From: Saprospiraceae bacterium
GTDB lineage: Bacteria > Bacteroidota > Bacteroidia > Chitinophagales > Saprospiraceae
Reading direction: 5' to 3'
Assembly: GCA_016711125.1 (NCBI GenBank)
Contig: JADJTQ010000008.1
Coordinates: forward strand, 1 to 64,000
DNA: 64,000 nt
Shown here: piece by piece, positions 1 to 9,554 of the stretch
Layout of the letters: each line of letters starts with the position of its first letter
Numbering within the stretch: position 1 is the first letter of the stretch
The notes under the pieces: generated by a model
Database searches by the model: none
The model's input: only the letters and a program-made list of their open reading frames with translations
What the model was told of the DNA's origin: nothing
Translations under genes and position numbers: made by a program

Positions 1-522
1 ATATCATAGCCGGAGGTACCACTAGCCTGATGCTCGCTCTGCCAGACGACTACAAAGTCACCGTCAACGTCCATAGCGATTGCCGGAGCCCGCTGTTCGC
101 CGGTGGTAAACGAATTCACCCGTCTCGACCTGCACCTGGTTTCCCAGGTGATCATAGCGTTTCAGATAGACACCATATCCCGAGCCATCCAGCGATAGGC
201 TAGCGTAGGCAATCACCGCATTTCCCAAATCATCCGATGCGATCGCCTGTCCGAATTGATTGCCTGTAATAAAGCTGTTGACCTGGAGTTCGGGTCCAAT
301 CGGTCCCTGTGCCAGGACCGGCTGTGCGGTCAAAGAGAGCATCAGGGTACCCACAGCCGGTAGTGCCAGTTGCCGGGCGTAACGATTTATACAGTGAAGA
401 TAGTGGCGGAGCTTTGTACGATCAGCCGGATGAATCATCGGTTGACTAAGCATCCGTTTTAAGCGAACGTAAAAGGTGCGGTAACGTTTTTGCAAAAAGC
501 GTCGGTGGGAAGAGGTGTTCAT
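1..522 (-). pseudogene. Secreted repeat protein, N-terminal part, frameshifted and cut by the window edge
   Basis: This is the N-terminal part of a paralogue of the minus-strand gene at 867-3598. From the start at 522 the two proteins align almost residue for residue: a basic N-terminus (MNTSSHRRFLQKRYR), a hydrophobic stretch ending near AQPVLAQ that looks like an extended signal peptide, then the first repeat with a DDLGNAVIAY core. The open frame ends at 64, but homology to the sister gene continues in another frame from about position 113 to position 1 (TTGEQRAPAIAMDVDGDF). The sister gene has two more bases near 115-125, so a 2-base loss broke the frame here. The rest lies left of the window. 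Function is unknown; family features suggest a secreted or surface protein. The break may be real or a consensus error. Confidence 0.7.
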
Positions 523-866
523 ATGGCTTGGAGATAGTTTTTAAAGATTACCGTATAGCCGGGACAAGATATTTCGGTCATCTCAAATGTAATGTTTCGG
601 GCGGTGATTTGATATCACCCCAATATGTGATTTTTTTGGCGGAAACAGTCCAGGGTTATCTCTTTGTATTTAATGTGTTGGAAAGAGGGATTTTTTGATA
701 AGGAGTTGAAACAGCTTCAATTAAAATAATTGATACTAATCATCATATTCCGCAATCGTCAATCAGCTGATTGCTGACTCGCCTCGTCCCTTTGGGCATT
801 TACCTTGGCAAAGCCAGATTCCAGCATTGAAGGGTCCAGTTTTTATGTCAAACTGGAAAACCCATT
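523..866. other. Intergenic region between the two repeat-protein paralogues
   Basis: No gene is seen here. The right part is the 3' side of the gene at 867-3598, and the left part (about 523-640) is the 5' flank of the truncated paralogue. That left part is nearly the same sequence as the 5' flank of the sister gene at 3599-3710, so the duplication that made the pair included the promoter region. Confidence 0.6.
584..591 (-). promoter_or_regulatory. Bacteroidota -7 box (TACATTTG)
   Basis: On the minus strand this reads TACATTTG, a match to the Bacteroidota -7 consensus TAnnTTTG, about 62 bases upstream of the start at 522. The same box sits at the same place upstream of the sister gene. No convincing -33 TTTG was found at the expected distance, so this rests on the -7 match and its conservation. 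Confidence 0.5.
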
Positions 867-3598
867 TTATAATCCGCAGTCATCGATCGAAGCTTGAAAG
901 ACTGCTCCTTGAGAAACCTGAAAATCAGGTGGCATCAGAATGGACAGGGCGGATTGGTATGTGGTGGACCCAATTATCAACTGGGTCGATGTAATCATTC
1001 CCTGCGTATGGATAGTCAGTGCGTTGAAGACTGAGCCGGAAAGATTAAGATCTGATCCTGCACAAGGATGTACTTTTCCCCCATAGCGCTGCGAATAAAT
1101 GCCGGTTTGGCTACCATCCTGCAAATTACTTTGCCAGGCGACCACAAAATCGCCGTCTGCATCCATCGCGATAGCAGGTACAAATTGGGAACTGGTTGTA
1201 AAACTGTTCACCCGCAATTCTGCACCTTGTGCTTGGGCATCCGCATTGAACCGACGAGCCATTACGGCCTCCAAACTGCCATCTTGGGCAAAACTGTGCC
1301 AGACCACCTCAAATTCTCCTGTCTCATCCATCGCTACTGAAGCCTCTGCCTGAGCACCGGTTGTAAAAGTATTTGCCTGAAATTCAAAGGCATGACCTAC
1401 ACCAATCGAATTGAAACGCTGTCCGAAGACACCGGCAGAGTTGCCATCTTGTTCAGAACTTTGCCACACCACTACAAAATCCCCATCCTTATCCATACTG
1501 ATCGAGGGTCTGCCCTGACTCCCTGTAGTATAAATGTTGATTTGTAGATCACCCCCTGAGCGACACCGGCAGCATTAAAAAGACGGCCAAAAATGCCTTC
1601 TCCTGCGCCATCCTGGCCAACCGAAGTCCAGACAACCACAAAATTTCCCCCCTCATCCATTGCAACTACAGGCCCGACTTGATTATTTGTGATATAGGAA
1701 TTTACTAAAAATTCAACTCCCTGTTTAATGCCGTTGGCATTGTATCGCTGGCCATAAATTTCATACCCAAAAGCACCCTCCGTACTCGCCCAAGCTACCA
1801 CAAAGTCCCCATCGTAATCCATAGCCACCCGTGGGTCCTGTTGATTATTTATAGTGGTGGTGTTCACCAAAAATTCAGCTCCCTGCGCAACTCCCAAGGC
1901 ATCATAGCGTTGCCCATAAATTTCAGTACCTGAATCGACCTGATAAGAACTTTCCCAGACAACAACAAAGTCCCCATCGTGATCCATGGCTACCGAGGGA
2001 GTAATTCCTGAAATTGTTCCGGAGTTTACCTTAAATTCCATACCCAGGGCTTGACCGGTCTTATTGAAACGCCTACCATAGATCCCTAATCCATCATTTC
2101 CTTCACCACTCCACACCACCACATAGTTTCCTGTCGCATCCATAGCAATATCAGGATCACTCTGAGCACCTGAAACGAAAGAATTGACCCGTTGTTCACC
2201 TCCTCTACCTGGACAAAATCGCTGAAAATAAACACCATAGCCCGAATTGACCCCTTCCTGATTAAAACTCACCCAGGAGACTAGAAAATCACCGTCACTA
2301 TCGATGGTTACAGAAGGGAAAGATTGTCCCTCCGTGGTGAATCGATGGATCTGGAATTCTTCACCGAGTACGTTGCCATCCCTGGAATAGCGTTGCCCGT
2401 AAACCCCATTCTTATTTCCATCTTGTCCATAACTTTGCCACACGACAGTAAAATCTCCATCGGCATCAAGGGCAACATCCGGGTTTGCCTGTGCGGAAGT
2501 GGTATAAGAATTTACCAGAAATGCTCCACCCAGAGCAACGGTATTGGCCTGATAACGCCTGGCCATCACTGCCGTACCACTATTATCTTCATTTTGACTT
2601 TGCCACACAATGACAAAATCTCCATTCTTCTCGAGAGACACTGCTGGTTGACTTTGATTTGAAGTGGTAACAGTATTGATTAGCAATTCACTGACTTGTG
2701 CAACACCTGTGGCATTATATTTTCGTCCATAAATCCCCAATCCCGAAGCCGCACCTTCCTGATCACGGCTTTGCCAGACTACCACAAAATCTCCATCTCC
2801 ATTCATAGCAATGTCCGGAGTTTGTTGATCATCGGAGGTCACCTGATTGATCCGGAATTCCACTCCTGCCAATGCTCCAACTGAAGAATAACGCTGAGCA
2901 TAAATACCGTAATCGGACCCCATTCCTTCCTGGTCCTTGCTTCCCCAAACGACTACAAAATTGCCGGAGTCATCCATAGCAACAGAGGGAGTGACTTGAT
3001 TGCCGGTGGTGAAAGTATTCACCAGGTATTCTACACCTTGTGCCATTCCATTGGAATTGTAACGACGACCGTAAATATCCAAGCCCGATGTTCCACTGGC
3101 CTGGTTTTCACTTTGCCAGACCACGACAAAATCACCATCTGCATCCATAGCCACTGCTGGTGCCCTCTGCTCGCCGGTGGTAAAAGTATTGACAAGGGTC
3201 TCAGCCTGGACCTGGTTACCCAAATGATCATAGCGCTTCAGATAGATGCCATATCCGGAGCCATCAAGCGATTGGCTGGTATAAGCAATCACCGTATTTC
3301 CCAGATCGTCCGAGGCGATAGCCTGTTCGAATTGATTGCCGTTAATGAAGCTGTTGACCCGGAGTTCATCACCAATGGGTCCCTGGGCCTGGACCGGCTG
3401 TTCAGTCAAAGAGAACATCAGAGTACTCAAACCGGGTAGTGCCAATTGACGACCGTATCGTTTGAGACAAAGAAGATAATGATGGAGCTTTGCTCGATCG
3501 GCCGGATGAATAATGGGTTGGTTAAGCATTCGTTTTAAACGGCCGTAAAAGGTGCGGTAACGTTTTAGCAAGAAGCGTCGGTGGGAAGAGATGTTCAT
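867..3598 (-). CDS. Secreted protein of about 14 beta-propeller-like repeats, one frameshift
   Basis: This gene encodes about 910 residues when one frame break is repaired. The start at 3598 (MNISSHRR) is chosen because the paralogue starts at the equivalent place; an in-frame start at 3685 would add 29 residues. After an extended signal peptide (ending near EQPVQAQ) come about 14 repeats of roughly 50 residues with the core VAMDxDGDFVVVWQS and the tail GIYGQRYNxxGxAQG. The C-terminus (about the last 65 residues, ending DCGL) has no repeat and resembles the 3-coathanger stack domain of secreted Bacteroidota proteins. The frame breaks at 1551-1555, a run of five G on the coding strand; a sixth G would rejoin the frames as QGGDLQINIY. 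No enzymatic motif is seen; a surface or adhesive role is an inference. Confidence 0.75.
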
Positions 3599-3660
3599 GT
3601 GGGCTTGGAGATAGTTTTTAAAGATTAGCGTATAGCCGGGAAAAGAAATTTCGGTTATCC

Positions 3661-3668
3661 CAAATGTA
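3661..3668 (-). promoter_or_regulatory. Bacteroidota -7 box (TACATTTG) of the repeat-protein gene
   Basis: The minus strand reads TACATTTG, matching TAnnTTTG, 63 bases upstream of the start at 3598. The surrounding 100 bases are shared with the flank of the truncated paralogue at 523-640, which supports a functional upstream region. Confidence 0.5.
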
Positions 3669-3835
3669 GTGTTTCGGCCGGTCATTTGCTATCACCTGAA
3701 TATGTGATTTTTTCAACTGTTTGATCAGCTAAAAAAGTTAACTGGATCCGTATCAAAATCAATTGATTTTGTATTATGCAGGGAAAAACCGGAAGGATCC
3801 GTCCTGGAAAATTTAAACAAATAAATAATGTGGTT

Positions 3836-4594
3836 ATGCTGTCGGTAAATTGTTCATCCTTTCTAGCAGGTTTATCGGGGGGAGTAATTATGATAGGATT
3901 AGCCGCATGTGCGCCTTCTGGAAAAATGGTGTCAAACTACATGACTGATACCTTAAAAGTTGAGCGCTTAACTCCTAATACTTATGTACATATTTCTTAT
4001 CTGGATTCACCCACTTTTGGAAAGGTGGCATGCAATGGTCTCATCTATAAAAGTGGAAAAGAGGTAGTCGTTTTTGATACACCCGCGTCCGATCCGGTAT
4101 CAAAGGAATTAATCAAATGGATCCGCTTGAAATTAGGTTGCGAGATCAAAGCAATCGTTGTCAATCATTTCCACAGCGACTGTCTTGGCGGACTGCAGGC
4201 CTTTCATGTAGAGGGTATAGTATCTTATGCCAATTCCTTGACCATTAAATTAGCCAAAGATAATGGTGCAGTGTTTCCCCAAATTGGATTTGAAGAAAGC
4301 GATACTATTATCCTGGGAAATAAAATCATCGTCAACCAGCACTTTGGTGAAGGACATACGAAGGATAATATTGTCAGTTACATTGCAGATGAAGAAGTTA
4401 TTTTTGGAGGTTGCCTGATCAAAGAAGTTGGCGCCTCAAACGGAAATCTGGAAGACGCAAACATCTCGGAGTGGTCAAATACAGTTCGAAAAATAAAAGA
4501 AGCATATCCACAGGTAAAATGGATCGTACCTGGGCATGGTAAATCTGGAGGTGTTGAACTTTTAGATTATACGATTAAATTATTTGAAGAATAG
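3836..4594 (+). CDS. Subclass B1 metallo-beta-lactamase, lipoprotein
   Basis: The product is a zinc-dependent hydrolase expected to open the beta-lactam ring. Counting from the start at 3836 (253 residues), the zinc ligands of subclass B1 are all present: H111, H113 and D115 in HFHSD, H174 in GEGHTKDN, C193 in FGGCLIK and H234 in VPGHG; K196 fits the conserved substrate-binding lysine. Overall it resembles the chromosomal B1 enzymes of Bacteroidota (CcrA-like spacing and the YAN, TDN, GGC and PGHG blocks). The N-terminus has a hydrophobic stretch followed by lipobox LAAC with Cys25, so it is probably a lipoprotein, as known for NDM enzymes. An in-frame ATG at 3776 would add 20 polar residues before the signal peptide and is less likely. 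Substrate range cannot be told from sequence. Confidence 0.9.
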   Translation: MLSVNCSSFLAGLSGGVIMIGLAACAPSGKMVSNYMTDTLKVERLTPNTYVHISYLDSPTFGKVACNGLIYKSGKEVVVFDTPASDPVSKELIKWIRLKLGCEIKAIVVNHFHSDCLGGLQAFHVEGIVSYANSLTIKLAKDNGAVFPQIGFEESDTIILGNKIIVNQHFGEGHTKDNIVSYIADEEVIFGGCLIKEVGASNGNLEDANISEWSNTVRKIKEAYPQVKWIVPGHGKSGGVELLDYTIKLFEE

Positions 4595-5147
4595 TTAGTG
4601 ACGATTTTTGAATTGAGATACTATCTTATATGAATCTGAATTGTCCGATCGAATTATTTCTTAGACATGAACTTATTTTCTCCGACTTTGATTCAATAAT
4701 CCCTGTAGCATGAATTTTCGCAAGTACATACAGTGGAATAGCGTCCAGCTCCCGGTGCAAATCCAAAGCGCTTAGGCCCGTGCATATCGATATGCAAAAA
4801 GTAATACTTCCCGTTGAACTCCTTCTTTGGAGGCTAATGGAGCAGTTTTAGTGGCGTCAAAAAATACTGGCAATAAACAAAAATAGATATAGGTCATAGG
4901 TGGACCTGCAATTAAAGCCTGAGTCGATCCAACACTTCAACATCTCCTATAAAACATTGAAATGATCTCTTCCCACTTGAGTGATTTTAGCTTTAAGAAA
5001 TCAACTGACATAGCGCACTCATCGATTTTTATGGTCGTTGGGCGATTGACGATTGCGACAAGTGCCTGGACCTATTAACTTCGATTGTGAGGTGAGGGAG
5101 AATGAAATTCAAAACTCTTATTAGAAACACAAAACGGTTTTAAAATC
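4595..5147. other. Gene-poor stretch with a short coding-like remnant
   Basis: No complete gene is seen. The only coding-like segment is a 46-codon minus-strand open stretch at 4693-4833, listed separately. The remainder is AT-rich and shows no RNA gene or clear terminator that I can recognise. Confidence 0.4.
4693..4833 (-). pseudogene. Possible C-terminal gene remnant, unknown family
   Basis: The minus strand is open for 46 codons and reads like real protein, with a compact cysteine-bearing tail (HIDMHGPKRFGFAPGAGRY, then CTCENSC before the stop). It has no good start; a stop lies directly upstream and the frames before it are closed. It is best explained as the 3' end of a decayed gene. 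I do not recognise the family. Confidence 0.3.
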
Positions 5148-6041
5148 ATGAAAAATGGTAATAAATTCTTAATAGGGCTCCTTGTAGGACTGATCCCTTG
5201 CACCTTGCTTGGCCAGGAGCAGCTAGAGGTGGAAGGCGCCATTATTATCATGAGCTCAGAAGCCAGTTCTCCAGCACCAGGTACGATGCGCTGGACAGGT
5301 AGTGACTTTGAAGGCTGGAATGGCCAAAGATGGGTTTCCCTGACTGGATATGCGATAGCCGGAACAGTAACAGATATAGATGGAAATACATATCAGACAA
5401 GTCGAATAGGGGACCAAGAATGGATGGTGGAAAACCTGAGAGTGACGAAATACAATGATAATACCGCAATTGATCAGATCACCAACAATGCAACTTGGTC
5501 AGGTCTATCAACTGCTGCCTGGTGCTGGTACGATAATGACAACAGCTATGAGGTGCCCTATGGTAAGCTTTACAATTGGTATGCAGTAAATTCTACAAAA
5601 CTCTGCCCTACCGGCTGGCACGTACCCAGCGATGCTGAGTGGACAACTATGACAGACCATTTGGGAGGGTCAAGTACCGCAGGCGGCAAGATGAAGAGGG
5701 CTGGACCACTGGTCTACCCAATACCGGAGCAACCAACGGCGGAGTGGACGACCATGGCTATCATTTTTGGTGGATTAAATGTGGCAGAGGCCATTTGAAG
5801 CCCATTGACAAGTCCAAATACGGGCGCAACCAATTCAAGTGGGTTTACTGGGCTTCCTAGCGGCTACCGGGAGACAAATGGTACGTTTGACCTAATTGGC
5901 CACGATGGAATCTGGTGGAGCGGCACAGAGTCTAGTAGTAGTAACGCATGGAACCGTTTCCTGGAGTATAGCAATGTATTTGCAGTTAGAGGTGTCAGCG
6001 ATAAGAGGATTGGGATTTCTGTGCGATGTGTCCGTGATTGA
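5148..6041 (+). pseudogene. FISUMP-domain secreted protein, internally duplicated and frameshifted
   Basis: The product belongs to the Fibrobacter succinogenes major paralogous domain family of Bacteroidota and Fibrobacterota surface proteins, whose function is unknown. It has a signal peptide (residues 1-22, ending LLGQ) and the usual blocks in order: TDIDGNTYQTSRIGDQEWM, ENLRVTKYNDN, YGKLYNWYAV, CPTGWHVPSDAEWTT, GGKMK, SPNTGATNSSGFTGLPSGYR, GIWWSGTESS and the terminal GISVRCVRD. Between about 5633 and 5830 the segment AEWTT...GGxxK...PNTGATN occurs twice in imperfect form, and the frame changes near 5700, near 5783 and again near 5800, so the first frame stops at 5798 while the C-terminus (to 6041) is in the starting frame. 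It is therefore probably inactive, or misassembled at a small duplication. Confidence 0.75.
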
Positions 6042-6049
6042 GCAGCGAT

Positions 6050-6066
6050 TCCCGCACAAAGCGGGA
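6050..6066 (+). terminator. Short GC hairpin after the FISUMP gene
   Basis: A perfect 6-bp stem (TCCCGC / GCGGGA) with a 5-base loop lies 9 bases after the stop codon. No T run follows, so it is a weak terminator candidate at most. Confidence 0.3.
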
Positions 6067-6534
6067 CAATGGTCCAGTCGACCTTTGAGTGACGAAACCC
6101 TGTCCGTCGGGCCAGGCGGGCGCGAAGTGGATGGGCATGACGACGAATTTCTTCACCGACAATATACTGGAGACAGGTTAGCAAAATCTTATCCCCAATC
6201 TGCACCCGTATTAAACATCGACTCTCTATCGATTTTTTAAATATGGTCTTATTCTTAACGCAAGGAGCAATCCTGGTTTTCAAAGAGTCCTTTGGCGGAG
6301 AAGAAAAGAACCGGACAAGCCTCCTGCAAAAAAGGAAAAACAAACCTTTCGAAGTATTATACATTCATACCTCTAGGTTTCCTTGGCCTATAATTCATAT
6401 CGGTTAACGGTAATAGATGTGGAAAAAAAATAATTAGCGGTTAGTTAGCGCCAACGAAATAGTTTTCAATCTACATTTGCATTTCTGATCATCCGCAGAG
6501 TTAAACTCTTAAAAGGGACTTATCGGAACTCCTT
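6067..6534. other. Intergenic region before the symporter gene
   Basis: No gene is supported. The left half (about 6060-6140) is noticeably more GC-rich than its surroundings, and the right half is AT-rich and carries the promoter box listed at 6472. Confidence 0.4.
6472..6479 (+). promoter_or_regulatory. Bacteroidota -7 box (TACATTTG) for the symporter gene
   Basis: TACATTTG matches TAnnTTTG exactly and lies 55 bases upstream of the ATG at 6535, on the coding strand. The -33 element is not clear. Confidence 0.5.
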
Positions 6535-7812
6535 ATGCATATTCGAATTGCACTTCACTGGCAGATCTTGCTGGGATTGGCACTGGGAGTCTTAGTGGGT
6601 TTTTTGGCAGTCAGTTTTGGGTGGATAAATTTTATTAGATTCTGGATCAAACCTTTTGGTACCATATTCATAAATGCTTTGAAAATGATTGCCGTTCCTT
6701 TGATTCTGGTGTCTTTGATCAAGGGTGTTTCAGATCTAAAAGACCTGACAAAATTATCGCAGATGGGCATCCGCACGGTAGGCTGGTATTTACTGACTAC
6801 CGTGACTTCAGTCACTCTCGGACTTGTGATAGTCAATATTTTTCAACCGGGTTATTTTATTGAGCCGGATACCCGGGAGATATTAATGCAGTCTTACGGC
6901 GAAGGAGCCCAGACAAGGATTGGTGTGGCCCAATTGAATTTGGAGAAAGGTCCTCTGCAACCCCTGGTCGATATTTTTCCAGACAATGTCATTTCTGCAT
7001 TGACCGACAACACTAAGATGTTGCAGGCCATTGTGATTGCGATATTTTTCGGTATTGGGTTGATCTTATTGCCCGCTAAAACTGCCAGACCTCTAAAAAA
7101 TCTTTTTGACGGCCTCAATGATGTAGTAATGAAGATGGTAGATATCATCATGTTATTGGCGCCTTATGGAGCTTTTGCTTTATTGGCCGCTTTGATTATT
7201 GATGCTCCTTCTTTAGATTTAATCGGGGCACTCTTGTCGTATTCCGGATGCGTGGTTATTGGAATACTGATACTATTAGCGGGGCTTTATCCAATGCTGG
7301 TATCCCTGCTAACAAAAATGAATTACAAAACCTTCTGGCGAGCAATATTTCCAGCCCAGTTGGTGGGATTTTCCACCAGCTCCAGCGCGGCAACTTTGCC
7401 GGTGACGATGGAACGGACCAAGGAACATCTTGGTGTTGATGAAGAAGTAGCCAGCTTTGTGTTGCCAATAGGAGCTACAGTCAATATGGATGGTACCAGT
7501 CTCTATCAAGCGGTGGCAGCAGTCTTCATTGCTCAGGCCATGGGCATTACGCTTGATTTGGCTGCCCAGCTTGGAATTTTACTCACGGCAACGCTCGCTT
7601 CGATTGGCGCTGCTGCAGTCCCGGGAGCGGGCATGATTATGTTGGTCATTGTATTGGGAGCAGCCGGTATTCCGGAAGCGGGTTTAGCCTTGATTATCGC
7701 TGTAGACCGTCCTTTAGATATGCTCCGAACCACTGCCAACGTAACCAGTGATGCCTGCATTGCAGTTTTAGTCGCAAGTAGATTGGGTAAATTGAAAACT
7801 CCAATACAGTAG
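6535..7812 (+). CDS. Dicarboxylate/amino acid:cation symporter (DAACS/SDF family)
   Basis: This is a full-length member (425 residues) of the DAACS family (GltP/GltT/DctA), inner-membrane carriers that take up glutamate, aspartate or C4-dicarboxylates with Na+ or H+. Hydrophobic segments run through the whole protein. The signature blocks are in place: the serine-rich hairpin with SSSAATLPVT (about residue 281), IGATVNMDGTSLYQ (about 312, containing the NMDGT cation-binding motif), the second hairpin ASIGAAAVPGAG (about 355), and the substrate-binding helix with DRPLDMLRTTANVTSDA (about 391). Substrate specificity cannot be fixed from sequence alone. It is a single gene with its own -7 box, and no neighbour suggests a pathway. 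Confidence 0.93.
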   Translation: MHIRIALHWQILLGLALGVLVGFLAVSFGWINFIRFWIKPFGTIFINALKMIAVPLILVSLIKGVSDLKDLTKLSQMGIRTVGWYLLTTVTSVTLGLVIVNIFQPGYFIEPDTREILMQSYGEGAQTRIGVAQLNLEKGPLQPLVDIFPDNVISALTDNTKMLQAIVIAIFFGIGLILLPAKTARPLKNLFDGLNDVVMKMVDIIMLLAPYGAFALLAALIIDAPSLDLIGALLSYSGCVVIGILILLAGLYPMLVSLLTKMNYKTFWRAIFPAQLVGFSTSSSAATLPVTMERTKEHLGVDEEVASFVLPIGATVNMDGTSLYQAVAAVFIAQAMGITLDLAAQLGILLTATLASIGAAAVPGAGMIMLVIVLGAAGIPEAGLALIIAVDRPLDMLRTTANVTSDACIAVLVASRLGKLKTPIQ

Positions 7813-7855
7813 AAGAGTTGGCCGATCGTTATTTTTCTTGAAGTAAGAAAGTTAT

Positions 7856-8074
7856 TCATTTCAATTCATCCGCTAAATTTGTTTTGAGAATCATAGGCCT
7901 TTGGATTCTTTTATTTAAGGACTTAATCATGATTTCCTTGTCGGGAATATTTATTACTTTGTTACCTGATAATAAAATCAACGCCGCTGTTAAATTTACA
8001 TCGTTCCCGGACTGCTTCGTAGGGAATTGCCTAAAGTAAGAACCATTTCTTCGGTTCTTTGACATGATGAACAT
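7856..8074 (-). CDS. Possible small protein, 72 residues, unknown
   Basis: This minus-strand frame starts with ATG at 8074 and ends at 7856, in the gap between the symporter and the methyltransferase genes. The composition is plausible for a small soluble protein (lysine- and asparagine-rich, with a hydrophobic TAALILLSG patch around residue 30). I recognise no family. It lies divergent from the methyltransferase gene, whose start is 54 bases away. It may be spurious. Confidence 0.3.
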   Translation of the reverse strand: MFIMSKNRRNGSYFRQFPTKQSGNDVNLTAALILLSGNKVINIPDKEIMIKSLNKRIQRPMILKTNLADELK

Positions 8075-8127
8075 TGTTGTTCACTATTGATAGTATTCCT
8101 TTAAATAATCGATTAATTCTTTATAAA

Positions 8128-8877
8128 ATGATTGACCATACAAATTGGTATCGGCATTTTTTTAATGGAATGGCGCTGGATCTCTGGGATAAGGCTGTCA
8201 CTCCTGAGTATACCCAAAAGGAGATTGAATTTATCAATAAGATCGTGACTATTCCTAAGGGAGCACATATTCTTGATATGCCATGTGGTTTTGGAAGGCA
8301 CTCGCTTGAGCTTGCTTCTCAAGGTTTTAAATTGACCAGCGTCGATATATCAACTGGCTATATCGATCGTCTTAAATTTGAGGCCCAATCGAGGGGTCTA
8401 CCGGTTGAGGCAATACTAATGAATATGTTAGATTTTGAGCCGGTCGGTACGTTTGATTTATCGTTATGCCTGGGTAATAGCTTTAACTATTTTACCCATG
8501 CAAAGATGAAGCAGTTTGTCGCTGTTTTAGCAGGATCCCTGACAAAGGGAGGTAGTCTAATTATCAATACGGGATCATTGGCTGAATGTGTGTTTACCAA
8601 TCCGCAAAAGCAAAATTGGATGGAAGTTGGTGACATACTCTTTTTAATGGCACATGATTATGACTGTCAGATCGGTGTGTTGAAGACAGAGATGCAGTTT
8701 ATGAGAAATGGGGTCGAGGAGAAAAAGACGGCCTATCACTTTATTTATACACTCGCTGAAATTGTTAGGTTGTTAACCGGTGAAGGGATGCAGATAAAAG
8801 CAACCTATGGTGACCTGGAAGGCAATACTTTTTTGCTGGGCAGTCAGCAGGTGTATATCCTCGCGGAGAAAGTTTAA
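8128..8877 (+). CDS. Class I SAM-dependent methyltransferase
   Basis: The protein (249 residues from the ATG at 8128) has a Rossmann-type methyltransferase fold: motif I ILDMPCGFGRHSLELA near residues 47-62, the acidic end of strand 2 in SVDIS near residue 72, and a strand-4 block with DLSLCLGNSFNYF. The ATG at 8128 is preferred because it begins the conserved MIDHTNWY segment; an upstream TTG at 8074 would add 18 unlikely residues. The substrate is not identifiable. The motif-I variant with CGFGRHS is common in small-molecule methyltransferases of this superfamily, so a small-molecule substrate is possible. Confidence 0.85.
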   Translation: MIDHTNWYRHFFNGMALDLWDKAVTPEYTQKEIEFINKIVTIPKGAHILDMPCGFGRHSLELASQGFKLTSVDISTGYIDRLKFEAQSRGLPVEAILMNMLDFEPVGTFDLSLCLGNSFNYFTHAKMKQFVAVLAGSLTKGGSLIINTGSLAECVFTNPQKQNWMEVGDILFLMAHDYDCQIGVLKTEMQFMRNGVEEKKTAYHFIYTLAEIVRLLTGEGMQIKATYGDLEGNTFLLGSQQVYILAEKV

Positions 8878-9035
8878 CTAGATCGTTAGTTGGTGCAATT
8901 TGAGGGAGGAGGGCAGGCCAAGGCAATCTTCCTGAGATTGCACCAGCATTTTTGACAAATATGAACTCTTTGAAATTGGTTGCAGATTTATTGCGATATT
9001 CAGCTATTATTTGATCTGTCAATAATACTTGGGTC

Positions 9036-9401
9036 ATGGAAGTAGCATCAAACATCATAATTGCGCTGGTCGCCTTTTTACACCTTTATTTTTTATGGCT
9101 TGAGATGTTTGCATGGGAAACAAGAGGTCCTAAAGTGTTCAGAACATTGCCGCGGGACATTTTTGCTCCAACGAAAGTCCTGGCAGCCAATCAGGGACTT
9201 TATAATGGGTTTCTCGCAGCTGGTTTAATCTGGTCACTCATCATAACAGATAAAGGATGGTCCGAAAATGTAGCAATGTTCTTTCTGGGGTGTGTGACCG
9301 TCGCAGGTGTTTATGGGGCTGGCAGTGCTGATAAAAAAATATTTTTTATTCAGGCTCTTCCTGCCATAATAGGATTGCTTTTGATTTTAATGGAGAGATA
9401 A
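9036..9401 (+). CDS. DUF1304 family integral membrane protein
   Basis: This 121-residue protein has four hydrophobic segments and the DUF1304 hallmarks: an N-terminal helix carrying HLYFLWLEMFAWETR, then FAPTKVLAANQGLYNGFLAAGL, and a glycine-rich third segment VAGVYGAGSADKKIF. DUF1304 proteins are small inner-membrane proteins of unknown function. The gene stands alone, 158 bases after the methyltransferase gene. Confidence 0.88.
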   Translation: MEVASNIIIALVAFLHLYFLWLEMFAWETRGPKVFRTLPRDIFAPTKVLAANQGLYNGFLAAGLIWSLIITDKGWSENVAMFFLGCVTVAGVYGAGSADKKIFFIQALPAIIGLLLILMER

Positions 9402-9554
9402 TTTTGGCCCAATTCTAATAACGTTTATGATAGTGTTGAGAAAAACGTAAATTGGACTTTTAGATATTCTAACGTTTAGAATACTGATTGAGATAATTAC
9501 TATCTGGTCGCTACGTGTTAGACCGGTTGGTCTCGTGTAGTTCAGGGTAGCAAT

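Noticed and set aside
1068..3439. Plus-strand open frames opposite the repeat-protein gene
   Set aside because: They mirror the coding repeats (ITLPDHDKISI-type motifs are the complement of DGDFVVVW), so they are shadows.
5864..6364. Minus-strand frame of 166 codons overlapping the end of the FISUMP gene
   Set aside because: It covers the well-supported FISUMP C-terminus on the other strand, and its arginine- and serine-rich sequence matches no family pattern.
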